Source: Streptomyces echinoruber (GTDB lineage: Bacteria > Actinomycetota > Actinomycetes > Streptomycetales > Streptomycetaceae). Taken from it: a stretch of 64,000 nt of DNA. Positions 17,501 through 25,538 of this stretch are shown piece by piece; the first letter of the stretch is position 1, and each line of letters starts with the position of its first letter. The notes below the pieces were generated by a model that was given only the letters and a program-made list of their open reading frames with translations, did not search any database and was not told where the DNA came from. A program made the translations under genes and the position numbers. The stretch is from the NCBI RefSeq assembly GCF_014651135.1, contig NZ_BMWH01000003.1, positions 69,708 to 133,707 on the forward strand, read 5' to 3'.

Positions 17501-18056
17501 GCGGGAGAACGCGCGCGTGGCGCTCGAACGCTTCCTGAGGTGGCACGTCATGGACCGCGGCGGACGCACCCCGGTGGCCAGCGAACACGACTTCGATGTG
17601 ACCCTGAAGGCCGGCGACTACGAGGTGCGCATCCGCGGCCGGATGGACCGCGTCGAGGCCGACGGCGACGGCCGCGCCTACGTCGTCGATTTCAAGACCG
17701 GCAAGCAGGCGCCCAGCGGCGCCGAGGTGGACCGCCACCCGCAGCTCGCCGTCTACCAGCTCGCCGTCCGCGAGGGCGCCGTGGACCGCGCCTTCGACGG
17801 GGTACGGCCGGAGCCCGGCGGCGCCGAACTCGTGCAGCTGCGCCAGGGCGCCGCCCGGCGCGACGGCGGCGACGGCCTGCCCAAGGTGCAGGCCCAGGGC
17901 CCCCTGGAGGGGGACTGGGTCGGCGAGTTGCTCGCCACCGCGGCCGGCAAGGTCCTCGACGAACGCTTCACCCCGACCACCGGCCAGCACTGTGCGCAGT
18001 GCTCCTTCCGGGCGTCGTGCAGCGCCCGCCCCGAGGGGCGGCACATCGTCGACTGA
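14547..18056 (+). CDS. adnA: AdnA-type helicase-nuclease subunit
   Basis: Subunit of the actinobacterial AdnAB motor-nuclease that resects double-strand breaks; adnAB is reported to be essential in Streptomyces. A UvrD-like motor has Walker A GPGTGKT (58-64) and DEYQDTD (~268). The C-terminal RecB-like nuclease has VVDFKTGKQ (~1046). A probable 4Fe-4S site uses NTC (~918) and CAQC...C (~1148-1158). GTG 14547 follows AGGA. The 1169-residue length exceeds mycobacterial AdnA partly because of an insert (~470-550) of ET repeats and APEAD-like repeats between motor motifs. adnB follows 289 bp downstream. Confidence 0.88.
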   Translation: MSSSSSPRHLPHPPVRQGNRGAYRLVRTPPARPDPLRLDAAQRAVVDHDTGPLLVLAGPGTGKTTTLVESVAARIARGGDPERILVLTFSRRAAVDLRDRMALRIGAARAPQATTFHSYCYALVRAHQDSGLFAEPLRLLSGPEQDVAVRELLAGQPELERLGLAHVRWPDDLRACLTTRGFADEVRAVLARSRELGLGPDTLDAFARRVGRPDWQAAAAFLAEYLDVLDLRGVIDYAELVHRAVLLARRPAVAAELAARYDAVYVDEYQDTDPAQVRLLHALAGGGRTLVAFGDPDQSIYAFRGADVNGILDFPHAFRRADGRPARVEVLRTCRRSGAALLAATRQLTQRMPLTRLPADKVRAHRELVPARDGGRVEVYTYPTPGTELDNIADILRRAHLEDKVPWSEMAVLVRAGSRTLPTLRRALTAAGVPVDVDGDDVPLRHEPAVAPLLTALRAVASAEAEMCGAAGRAGETEETEGTEETEETEETEETEETEQPADAPQTDAPGRPAGAPEADTSGQSADASEADASRQPAHTPAADACWLDPETALTLLTSPLAGMDAADLRRLGRALRDEERAAGNPLPPPSDVLLARALAEPERLAVHDPAYARGAQRLGALLRKARERLAGGGTAEEALWDLWEGTPWPARLARAARRGGAAGRNADRDLDAVCALFATAARAEERTGGQGALNFLEEIESEDFAADTLTRRVVRPDAVRLMTAHRSKGLQWRLVVVAGVQEGLWPDLRRRGSLLEADRIGRDGLAEPLTQAALLAEERRLFYVAATRARERLVVTAVKAPADDGDQPSRFLTELGVEPRDVTGRPRRPLSVAALVAELRATTVDPRASEALRAAAARRLARLAALVDEDGRPLVPAAHPYRWWGMFEPTECKVPLRDRDKPVVLSGSALEQLANTCALQWFLGREVKADTPATAAQGFGNVVHVLADEVASGRTPADLAVLMERLESVWDALAFDAPWKSAQERENARVALERFLRWHVMDRGGRTPVASEHDFDVTLKAGDYEVRIRGRMDRVEADGDGRAYVVDFKTGKQAPSGAEVDRHPQLAVYQLAVREGAVDRAFDGVRPEPGGAELVQLRQGAARRDGGDGLPKVQAQGPLEGDWVGELLATAAGKVLDERFTPTTGQHCAQCSFRASCSARPEGRHIVD
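15971..16041 (+). repeat. 9-bp GAGGAGACG-type coding repeat in adnA
   Basis: Eight imperfect 9-bp units encode an EET/GTEETEET acidic run within the adnA motor domain. A second degenerate repeat follows at about 16070-16180 (EADTSGQSADASEADAS). Confidence 0.8.
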
Positions 18057-18119
18057 CACCGGCACGCGGAGCCGGCCGGCAGGCGGTCGACAGCCGGTCG
18101 GCAGGCGAGGCCGGGGGAG

Positions 18120-18203
18120 GGACAGGCAAGGACAAGCGAGGGACAGGCGAGGACGAGCGCGGGACGGGCGAGGACAAACCTGGGGCAGGCGAGCGGCAGG
18201 TGA
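18120..18203 (+). repeat. 21-bp tandem repeat between adnA and adnB
   Basis: Four head-to-tail 21-bp units of type GGACAGGCGAGGACGAGCGCG lie in the 289-bp gap. The rest of the gap shows only paired GTGACACCGG/ATGACACCGG sequences near 18213-18250 and no terminator. Confidence 0.85.
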
Positions 18204-18345
18204 GGGGCGGCCGCGTGACACCGGGATGAGGGCGGCAGAATGACACCGGTGTGAGAAACCGCACCACGTCTGACGACCTGCGTGCCCCGCTCCCCGGAAG
18301 ACGTTCCCGTACCGCTTGTCAGTGGCCGCCACTAGCCTCTCCGGC

Positions 18346-21300
18346 ATGCCCGCTCGCATCACCGACCCCGAGCAGCTCAAGGAGCTCCTCGGCATCCCGT
18401 TCACCCCGGAGCAGACGGCCTGCATCACGGCACCGCCCGCTCCGCAGGTGATCGTGGCGGGAGCCGGTTCCGGCAAGACGACGGTGATGGCCGCGCGCGT
18501 GGTGTGGCTGGTCGGCACCGGCCAGGTCGCCCCCGAGCAGGTCCTCGGCCTCACCTTCACCAACAAGGCCGCCGGCGAGCTCGCCGAACGCGTCCGCAAG
18601 GCCCTGGTCAAGGCGGGCGTCACCGACCCGGACGCGTTCGACCCCGACCACCCGCCGGGCGAGCCGGTGATCTCGACGTACCACTCCTTCGCCGGACGCC
18701 TGCTGACCGACCACGGCCTGCGCATCGGGCTGGAGCCGACGTCCCGCCTGCTCGCCGACGCCACCCGCTACCAGCTCGCCGCCCGCGTCCTGCGCGAGGC
18801 CCCGGGCCCCTACCCGGCACTCACCCGCTCCTTTCCGGACCTGGTCAGCGACCTGCTCGCCCTCGACGCCGAACTCGCCGAGCACCTGGTCGACCCGGAG
18901 CGGCTGCGCGCCTGGGACGGCGAGCTGCTGCGCACCCTGGAGGGTGTCAGGCTCACCAACGCCGACCTGCGCAAGGTGCACGAGGCGGCCGCCGCCCGCC
19001 GCGAACTGGCCGAGCTGGTGCAGCGCTACCGGGCCGCCAAGCGCGAGCGGGACCTGCTCGACTTCGGCGACCAGATCGCTCTGGCCGCCCGGCTCGCCGG
19101 ACTGCCCGAGGTGGGCCGCATCCTGCGCGACGAGTTCCGGGTCGTCCTGCTCGACGAGTACCAGGACACCTCGGTGGCCCAGCGCGTGCTGCTGGCCGGC
19201 CTGTTCGGCGGCGGCACCGGCCACCCCGTCACCGCCGTCGGCGACCCCTGCCAGGCCATCTACGGCTGGCGCGGCGCGTCCGTCGCCAACCTCGACGACT
19301 TCCCCGCGCACTTCCCGCACGCCGACGGCCGCCCCGCCACCCGCCAGGCGCTCAGCGAGAACCGCCGCAGCGGCGGCCGCCTCCTCGACCTCGCCAACGG
19401 CCTCGCCGCACCCCTGCGCGCCCTGCACGCGGGCGTGGAGGCGCTGCGCCCGGCCCCCGGCGCCGAGCGCGACGGCCTGGTGCGCTGCGCCCTGCTGCGC
19501 ACCCACGCCGAGGAGATCGAGTGGGTCGCCGACTCCATCGCCCACCTCGTGCGCACCGGCACCCCGCCCGGCGAGATCGCCGTGCTGTGCCGTACGGCGA
19601 ACGACTTCGCCGAGATCCAGGGCGCGCTGGTCGCCCGCGACGTCCCCGTCGAGGTGGTCGGCCTCTCCGGTCTGCTGCACCTGCCCGAGATCGCCGACCT
19701 GGTCGCCATGTGCGAGGTCCTGCAGGACCCGGGCGCCAACGCCGCCCTCGTCCGCATCCTCACCGGCCCCCGCTGGCGCATCGGCCCGCGCGACCTCGCC
19801 CTCCTCGGGCGGCGGGCCCGGCTCCTCGTGGCGCGCACGCGCGTGGACGCCGGCGACGACCCGGAGCGCCGGCTCGCCGAGGCCGTCGAGGGCACCGACC
19901 CCGCCGAGGTGATCTCGCTCGCCGACGCCCTGGACACGTTCCTGGAGACCCCGCTGGACGGCAGCGGGGACGACGACGGGCTGCCGTTCTCCCCGGACGC
20001 GCGCGTGCGCTTCGCGCGGCTCGCCGCCGAACTGCGCGACCTGCGCCGCTCCCTCGCCGACCCGCTCATGGACGTCCTGCACCGCGTCCTCGCCGTCACC
20101 GGCCTGGAGGTGGAGCTGTCGGCGTCCCCGCACGCCCTGGCCGCCCGCCGGCGCGAGACCCTGTCGAACTTCCTCGACATCGCCGCCTCCTTCGCCGCCA
20201 ACGACAGCGAGGCGAGTCTGCTGGCCTTCCTCGGCTTCCTGCGCACCGCCGCCCAGTACGAGAAGGGCCTCGACAACGCCCTGCCCGGCGGGGAGAACAC
20301 CGTCAAGGTGCTCACCGCCCACAAGTCCAAGGGCCTGGAGTGGGACGTCGTCGCCGTCCCCGGCCTGGTCACCGGCACCTTCCCCAGCACCCAGGGCCGC
20401 GAGAGATGGACCGCCCAGGGCCGGGTCCTGCCGCACGCGCTGCGCGGCGACGCCGACACCCTGCCCGACGTCGTCGACTGGGACGCGCGCGGCCTGAAGG
20501 CCTTCCAGGAAGCCATGAGGGAACACCAGCACACCGAGGAACTCCGCCTCGGCTACGTCACCTTCACCCGCCCCCGCACCCTGCTGCTGGGCTCCGGCCA
20601 CTGGTGGGGCCCCACCCAGAAGAAGCCCCGCGGCCCCTCCGCCTTCCTGCAGGCCCTGTACGACCACTGCGCCGCGGGGCACGGCGAGATCGAGGTCTGG
20701 GCGGACGCGCCAGAGGAGGGCGAGGAGAACCCCGCCCTGCACCGGGAGACCGCCAACACGGTCTGGCCGCTGCCTTTGGACGAGGCCGCCCTGGCCCGCC
20801 GGCGCGCGGCCGCCGAGACGGTCCTGGCCCACCTGGAGGAGGTCGCCTCCCCCACGGACGGCCACCGCCACCCCGCGGCCGTGGACGACCCCGTCGCCTG
20901 GGAGGACCCCGACTGGCCGACACCGCCGAACGACGACGAGTTCCCCCACGGCTTCCACCCCGAGGACGCGCCGGAACCGCACGACCCGACCGAACTCCAC
21001 GACCCGGCCGATCTCCACGAGCCGGCCGGTCACCACGACCCGGCCGAGCCCTATCTCCACGACCCGGCCGAGCCCTACGTCGAAGACCCCGCGCTCCACG
21101 ACCGGGTCCCGTTCGACCAGGACCTGTCCGACCAGGACCTGTCCGACCAGGACCCGTTCGACCAGGACCCGTTCGACCAGGATCCCCCCGACCGGAACCC
21201 ATGGCCGGCGCGGCGTCCCGCCGTCCCCCACCCGACGCCCGTCCCGGAGGCGCCCTCCCGCCGCCCACGCCCCACCGAGCCGGAACCCGAGCGGCTCACC

Positions 21301-22038
21301 CCCGAGGAGGCCCGCCTCGTCGCCTCCTGGGACCGTGACCTGGACGCGCTCACCGGCGAACTCCTGCGTGCCCGGCAGCACGTCACCGACGTGCCCCTGC
21401 CGGTGTCCCTGACCGCGTCGCAGCTGCTGCGCCTGGCGCAGGACCCCGACGGCCTCGCCCAGGAGCTCGCCCGGCCCATGCCGCGCCCGCCGCAGCCCGC
21501 GGCGCGTCGCGGCACCCGCTTCCACGCGTGGGTCGAGTCCCGCTTCGAGGAACTGCGCCTGCCCCTGCTGGAACCCGACGAACTGCCCGGCACCGACGCC
21601 GAGATCGCCGACGAACGCGACCTGGAGGCCCTCAAGGAGGCCTTCGAGCGCACCGAGTACGCCCACCGCACGCCCTACCGCGTCGAGGCCCCCTTCCAGC
21701 TCGCACTCGCCGGGCGCGTGGTGCGGGGCCGCATCGACGCCGTCTACAAGACGGGCGACGGCGACACGGCGACGTACGAGATCGTCGACTGGAAGACGGG
21801 CCGCAGCGGCAGCGGCGACCCGCTGCAGCTCGCGGTGTACCGGCTCGCCTGGGCCGAACAGCAGGGCGTGCCGCTGGAGTCGGTCACGGCCGCCTTCCTG
21901 TACGTGCGCACCGGCGAGGTCGTACGGCCCGAGGGCCTGCCGGACCGGGCGGCCCTGGAGCGCCTGCTCGCGCCGGATGCGGCCCCCGGCGGGGCGGACG
22001 GGGAACCGCCGGACGGGCACGCCGGGGCGGGCCGATAG
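18346..22038 (+). CDS. adnB: AdnB-type helicase-nuclease subunit
   Basis: Second AdnAB subunit, 1230 residues. The UvrD-like motor has AGAGSGKT (~40-47) and LLDEYQDTS (~268), and a PD-(D/E)XK nuclease near the end has VDWKTGRSG (~1146). I see no C-terminal CxxC cluster like that of AdnA. ATG 18346 lacks a ribosome site, but TAGCCT sits 7 bp upstream, so a leaderless transcript is plausible; TTG 18316 is the longer alternative. Odd: residues ~865-960 form an Asp/His/Pro-rich insert with HDPAEPY and DQDPF repeats, lying between the helicase and nuclease modules. Confidence 0.9.
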   Translation: MPARITDPEQLKELLGIPFTPEQTACITAPPAPQVIVAGAGSGKTTVMAARVVWLVGTGQVAPEQVLGLTFTNKAAGELAERVRKALVKAGVTDPDAFDPDHPPGEPVISTYHSFAGRLLTDHGLRIGLEPTSRLLADATRYQLAARVLREAPGPYPALTRSFPDLVSDLLALDAELAEHLVDPERLRAWDGELLRTLEGVRLTNADLRKVHEAAAARRELAELVQRYRAAKRERDLLDFGDQIALAARLAGLPEVGRILRDEFRVVLLDEYQDTSVAQRVLLAGLFGGGTGHPVTAVGDPCQAIYGWRGASVANLDDFPAHFPHADGRPATRQALSENRRSGGRLLDLANGLAAPLRALHAGVEALRPAPGAERDGLVRCALLRTHAEEIEWVADSIAHLVRTGTPPGEIAVLCRTANDFAEIQGALVARDVPVEVVGLSGLLHLPEIADLVAMCEVLQDPGANAALVRILTGPRWRIGPRDLALLGRRARLLVARTRVDAGDDPERRLAEAVEGTDPAEVISLADALDTFLETPLDGSGDDDGLPFSPDARVRFARLAAELRDLRRSLADPLMDVLHRVLAVTGLEVELSASPHALAARRRETLSNFLDIAASFAANDSEASLLAFLGFLRTAAQYEKGLDNALPGGENTVKVLTAHKSKGLEWDVVAVPGLVTGTFPSTQGRERWTAQGRVLPHALRGDADTLPDVVDWDARGLKAFQEAMREHQHTEELRLGYVTFTRPRTLLLGSGHWWGPTQKKPRGPSAFLQALYDHCAAGHGEIEVWADAPEEGEENPALHRETANTVWPLPLDEAALARRRAAAETVLAHLEEVASPTDGHRHPAAVDDPVAWEDPDWPTPPNDDEFPHGFHPEDAPEPHDPTELHDPADLHEPAGHHDPAEPYLHDPAEPYVEDPALHDRVPFDQDLSDQDLSDQDPFDQDPFDQDPPDRNPWPARRPAVPHPTPVPEAPSRRPRPTEPEPERLTPEEARLVASWDRDLDALTGELLRARQHVTDVPLPVSLTASQLLRLAQDPDGLAQELARPMPRPPQPAARRGTRFHAWVESRFEELRLPLLEPDELPGTDAEIADERDLEALKEAFERTEYAHRTPYRVEAPFQLALAGRVVRGRIDAVYKTGDGDTATYEIVDWKTGRSGSGDPLQLAVYRLAWAEQQGVPLESVTAAFLYVRTGEVVRPEGLPDRAALERLLAPDAAPGGADGEPPDGHAGAGR

Positions 22039-22048
22039 GCTCGAGGAC

Positions 22049-23479
22049 ATGAGCCAGTCCGTTGACAGTGCCGTCAGCGCCGTCCGTGCCGTCCGGGCCG
22101 TTCGCGCCCACATCGAGCGGCACCGCGCCGCCTTCCTCGCCGACCTCGCCGCGTGGCTGCGCATCCCGTCGGTGTCGGCCCTGCCCGAGCACGCCGCTGA
22201 CGTCCGGCGCAGCGCCGACTGGCTCGCCGCCCACCTGAAGGAGACCGGCTTCCCCACCGCCGAGGTGTGGGAGACGCCGGGCGCCCCGGCCGTGTTCGCC
22301 GAGTGGCCCTCCGACGACCCCGGCGCCCCCACGGTCCTCGTGTACGGCCACCACGACGTGCAGCCCGCCGCCCGCGAGGACGGGTGGGACACCGAACCGT
22401 TCGAGCCCGTGGAACGGGACGGGCGGCTCTACGCGCGCGGGGCCGCTGACGACAAGGGCCAGGTGTTCTTCCACACACTCGGCGTGCGCGCCCACCTCGC
22501 CGCCACCGGCCGCACCAGCCCCGCCGTGCACCTGAAGATGCTGGTGGAGGGCGAGGAGGAGTCCGGCTCCCCGCACTTCCGGGCCCTGGTCGAGCGGCAC
22601 GCCGACCGGCTCGCCGCCGACGCGGTGATCGTCTCCGACACCGGCATGTGGTCCGCGGACACGCCCACGGTGTGCACCGGCATGCGCGGCCTGGCCGAGT
22701 GCGAGATACGGCTGTACGGCCCGGACGAGGACATCCACTCCGGTTCCTTCGGCGGCGCCGTGCCCAACCCGGCCACCGCCGCCGCCCGCCTCGTCGCCGC
22801 CCTGCACGACGAGCACGGGCGCGTGGCGATCCCCGGCTTCTACGACGGTGTGGCCGAGCTCAGCGACCGCGAACGCGCCCTCTTCGCCGAGCTGCCCTTC
22901 GACGAGCGGCAGTGGCTGCGCACCGCCAGGTCCCACGCCACCCACGGCGAGGCCGGATACACCACCCTGGAGCGCATCTGGGCCCGCCCCACCGCCGAGG
23001 TCAACGGCATCGGCGGCGGCTACCAGGGCCCCGGCAGCAAGACGGTCGTCCCGGCCACGGCCCTGGTGAAGCTCTCCTTCCGCCTGGTCGCCGGGCAGGA
23101 CCCCGACCACGTGGAGAAGGCCGTGCGCGCCTGGGCCGCCGACCGGCTGCCCGCCGGCATCCGGCACGAGATCACCTTCGGCGCGGCCACCCGCCCCTGC
23201 CTGACCCCCCTGGACCACCCCGCCCTGCAGTCCGTCGTCCGCGCCATGGGCCGCGCCTTCGGCAAACCCGTCCTCTTCACGCGCGAGGGCGGCTCCGGCC
23301 CGGCCGCCGACCTGCAGGACGTCCTCGGCGCCCCGGTCCTCTTCCTCGGCATCTCCGTCCCGTCCGACGGCTGGCACGCCCCCAACGAGAAGGTCGAGCT
23401 CGACCTGCTCTTCAAGGGCGTCGAGACCGCCGCGTACCTGTGGGGCGACCTGGCCGAGCACTGGCGCGGCACGCCATGA
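22049..23479 (+). CDS. M20 family dinuclear zinc dipeptidase
   Basis: Cytosolic zinc exopeptidase of 476 residues, ArgE/DapE/CPG2 clan, likely hydrolysing dipeptides. Metal and catalytic motifs: YGHHDVQP (~95), ARGAADDKG (~130), VEGEEESGS (~168), VSDTGMW (~196) and HSGSFGGAV near 230, with the last metal-binding His in GWHAPNEK (~460). ATG 22049 follows GAGGAC. It begins 10 bp after adnB and may be cotranscribed, but I see no functional link to recombination. Confidence 0.87.
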   Translation: MSQSVDSAVSAVRAVRAVRAHIERHRAAFLADLAAWLRIPSVSALPEHAADVRRSADWLAAHLKETGFPTAEVWETPGAPAVFAEWPSDDPGAPTVLVYGHHDVQPAAREDGWDTEPFEPVERDGRLYARGAADDKGQVFFHTLGVRAHLAATGRTSPAVHLKMLVEGEEESGSPHFRALVERHADRLAADAVIVSDTGMWSADTPTVCTGMRGLAECEIRLYGPDEDIHSGSFGGAVPNPATAAARLVAALHDEHGRVAIPGFYDGVAELSDRERALFAELPFDERQWLRTARSHATHGEAGYTTLERIWARPTAEVNGIGGGYQGPGSKTVVPATALVKLSFRLVAGQDPDHVEKAVRAWAADRLPAGIRHEITFGAATRPCLTPLDHPALQSVVRAMGRAFGKPVLFTREGGSGPAADLQDVLGAPVLFLGISVPSDGWHAPNEKVELDLLFKGVETAAYLWGDLAEHWRGTP

Positions 23480-23631
23480 CCCGCCCACGCCGCACCGGCC
23501 GGCAGCCCGTGCGAGGCACACTGTAAAGGCCGCCCCGCACACCCAGGCCCCGCCGCACGCGGTCGTCCGCCCGCCGTACGTCCCGCCGACCCGCCGCCGA
23601 AACACCGTTCCCTGGGGGAGTTGGAAGCATC

Positions 23632-24573
23632 TTGACCACCTGGACCGACCACACAGCCGACCGGCCGATCTCGCTCACCGCCCCGAGCGGCATCGACCGG
23701 GCCGCCCACCACCGGCTCGACGAGGCGTGGCTCGCCGCGGCATGGAGCCACCCGTCGACGCGCTGCTTCGTGGTCTCCGGCGGCCAGGTCCTCATCGACG
23801 AGACGCCCGACGGCCGCACCGAGCTCGTCATGACCCCCTCCTTCGAGGCCCCCCTCACCGAGGCGCACCGCTACTTCCTCGGCACGGACGAGGACGGCGT
23901 GAGCTACTTCGCCCTCCAGAAGGACTCCCTGCCCGGCCGCATGGACCAGTCGGCCCGCCCGGCCGGCCTGCGCGAGGCGGGCCTGCTGCTCTCACCCCGG
24001 GACACGGCGCTGATGGTGCACGCCGTCGCCCTGGAGAACTGGCAGCGCCTGCACCGCTTCTGCTCCCGCTGCGGCGAGCGCACCGTGATCGCCGCGGCCG
24101 GCCACATCCGCCGCTGCCCCGCCTGCGGCGCCGAGCACTACCCGCGCACCGACCCCGCCGTGATCATGGCGGTCACCGACGAGGACGACCGCATCCTGCT
24201 CGGCCGCCAGGTCCACTGGCCCGAGGGCCGCTTCTCCACGCTCGCCGGCTTCGTCGAACCCGGCGAGTCCGTCGAGCAGTCGGTGCGCCGCGAGATCCAC
24301 GAGGAGGTCGGCATCACCGTCGGCCACGTCGAGTACGTCGCCAGCCAGCCCTGGCCCTTCCCGTACAGCCTCATGCTCGGCTTCATGGCCCGCGCCACGT
24401 CCACCGAGATCAGGGTGGACGGCGACGAGATCCACGAGGCCCGCTGGTTCACCCGCGACGAACTGACGGCCGCGTTCGACTCCGGCGAGGTCATGCCGCC
24501 GTACGGCATCTCGATCGCGGCCCGCCTGATCGAACTGTGGTACGGCAAGCCCATGCCGACACGCGGCATCTAA
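23632..24573 (+). CDS. nudC: NAD(+) diphosphatase NudC (RNA deNADding)
   Basis: NUDIX enzyme that cleaves NADH to NMNH and AMP and removes NAD caps from RNA. A zinc ribbon (CSRCGE, CPACG at ~143-165) precedes the NUDIX box (GFVEPGESVEQSVRREIHEEVG, ~204-225) and the NudC-specific signature SQPWPFP (~240). Length 313 matches the family. The TTG start at 23632 follows a GGGGGAG/GGAAG purine stretch; no other start in range fits. Confidence 0.93.
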   Translation: MTTWTDHTADRPISLTAPSGIDRAAHHRLDEAWLAAAWSHPSTRCFVVSGGQVLIDETPDGRTELVMTPSFEAPLTEAHRYFLGTDEDGVSYFALQKDSLPGRMDQSARPAGLREAGLLLSPRDTALMVHAVALENWQRLHRFCSRCGERTVIAAAGHIRRCPACGAEHYPRTDPAVIMAVTDEDDRILLGRQVHWPEGRFSTLAGFVEPGESVEQSVRREIHEEVGITVGHVEYVASQPWPFPYSLMLGFMARATSTEIRVDGDEIHEARWFTRDELTAAFDSGEVMPPYGISIAARLIELWYGKPMPTRGI

Positions 24574-24660
24574 TAGGCGTGACAACTGATACGCGCGGCA
24601 CCTGAGACACGGGTGAGGTACGAGGCGGTACGACCGGCCCGTCCCCGCCTCGTGCTCGCG

Positions 24661-24711
24661 GAAGCAGGGGACGCCTCACGGAAGCAGGGGACGCCTCACG
24701 GAAGCAGGGGG
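24661..24711 (+). repeat. 20-bp direct repeat over a small gene's stop codon
   Basis: GAAGCAGGGGACGCCTCACG occurs at 24661-24680 and 24681-24700, with a partial third copy to 24711. The minus-strand gene ends inside it; because each unit carries TCA, the duplication recreates the same stop. Confidence 0.9.
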
Positions 24712-24884
24712 CGCCCCTCCGTCGCGGCCTCGATGTGCTCGTCCCTGAGCGCGTCCTCGCCGTGCTCGACGATGAAGGCGAGCACGCGACCGAGGGGGGT
24801 GTCCGGTGCCGGCGGCTCCTCGACGATCGTGAAACCGAGGATCTGGGCCCAGAAGGCCGCGGCCACGTCTTGGGGATCGTTCAT
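24696..24884 (-). CDS. Small conserved Streptomyces protein, function unknown
   Basis: A 62-residue acidic soluble protein (MNDPQDVAAAFWAQ..., then PLGRVLAFIVEHGEDALRDEH). ATG at 24890 is an alternative two codons upstream. No ribosome site is visible; TTACTGT just upstream could be the -10 of a leaderless transcript. Its C-terminus is formed by the 20-bp repeat. No catalytic motif is recognised. Confidence 0.6.
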   Translation of the reverse strand: MNDPQDVAAAFWAQILGFTIVEEPPAPDTPLGRVLAFIVEHGEDALRDEHIEAATEGRPLLP

Positions 24885-25026
24885 GTCCATGCCGTGCACA
24901 GTAAGGGGAGGGTCTGACAGCCGGGCGGCCGGCGGTCCGCCGGGCCGGGCACGGCATCCGATGCGCTCGAAACACGGCATCCGGTGCGCTCGAAAGGAGC
25001 AGGCGGCGGGAGCGCACAGGGCACAC

Positions 25027-25059
25027 AAAACCCCCGATCGCCGTCGAGGCCGTCGGGGG
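25027..25059 (-). terminator. Intrinsic terminator of mycoredoxin gene
   Basis: On the minus strand CCCCCGA (25059-25053) pairs with TCGGGGG (25037-25031) around a GC-rich loop and is followed directly by TTTTGTGT. It lies 30 bp past the gene stop. Confidence 0.75.
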
Positions 25060-25089
25060 TCGTGCGGTGCGGGATCAGGCGGTGCGGGG

Positions 25090-25347
25090 TCAGGCGGTGA
25101 GGGCCTGCTTCACCTGGGCAAGGCTCGGATTCGTCATCACGACCTCGTCACCGCCGTTGGCGGGAACCACCCGGACCGTCGGCACCGTGCGGTTTCCGCC
25201 ATTCGCCTTCTCGACGAACGCCGCGGACTCCGGGTCCTGCTCGATGTTGATCTCTTCGTACGTGATGCCCTCGCGGTCCAGCTGGCTCTTGAGCCGACGG
25301 CAGTAGCCGCACCACGTGGTGCTGTACATCGTCACAGTGCCCGGCAT
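25090..25347 (-). CDS. mrx1: Mycoredoxin (glutaredoxin-fold, CGYC)
   Basis: Cytosolic 85-residue disulfide reductase using mycothiol. The active site is WCGYC near residues 12-16, with the cis-Pro loop TVPTVRV near 55 and C-terminal GGDEVVMTNPS typical of actinobacterial GlrX. ATG at 25347 follows AGAAGGAG. It is transcribed divergently from uvrD2 and has its own sigma-R promoter and terminator. Confidence 0.92.
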   Translation of the reverse strand: MPGTVTMYSTTWCGYCRRLKSQLDREGITYEEINIEQDPESAAFVEKANGGNRTVPTVRVVPANGGDEVVMTNPSLAQVKQALTA

Positions 25348-25395
25348 GTCTCTCGTGCTCCTTCTGCGACTGGGAATGTGGGGTCGCAGTGGAAG

Positions 25396-25421
25396 AACGC
25401 GGACGTCAGGGCCCGCATTCC
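25396..25421 (-). promoter_or_regulatory. Sigma-R promoter of mycoredoxin gene
   Basis: Minus strand: GGAAT (25421-25417), 18 bases, GTT (25398-25396), about 48 bp before the ATG. This matches the sigma-R consensus exactly and is preceded by a G (GGGAAT), as in the sigR autoregulatory promoter. Confidence 0.8.
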
Positions 25422-25538
25422 CGCCCGGAGGCCGCCGGGCGTGCGGCATGCCGCACACCTGTCGTACCAGTACGACCGCGAGGCCCTCCCTGTGGACAAC
25501 CGGCTCACCCGTCCCCGGCGACCTGGCAGCATGGCGGT

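Noticed and set aside
13701..18764. 1687-codon minus-strand frame opposite adnA
   Set aside because: Opposes an essential gene with clear helicase and nuclease motifs; the frame has no domain and arises from codon bias.
25372..25400. Sigma-R promoter for uvrD2 from GGGAAT on the plus strand
   Set aside because: No GTT follows at 18 or 19 bases; only the minus-strand box toward mycoredoxin is complete.
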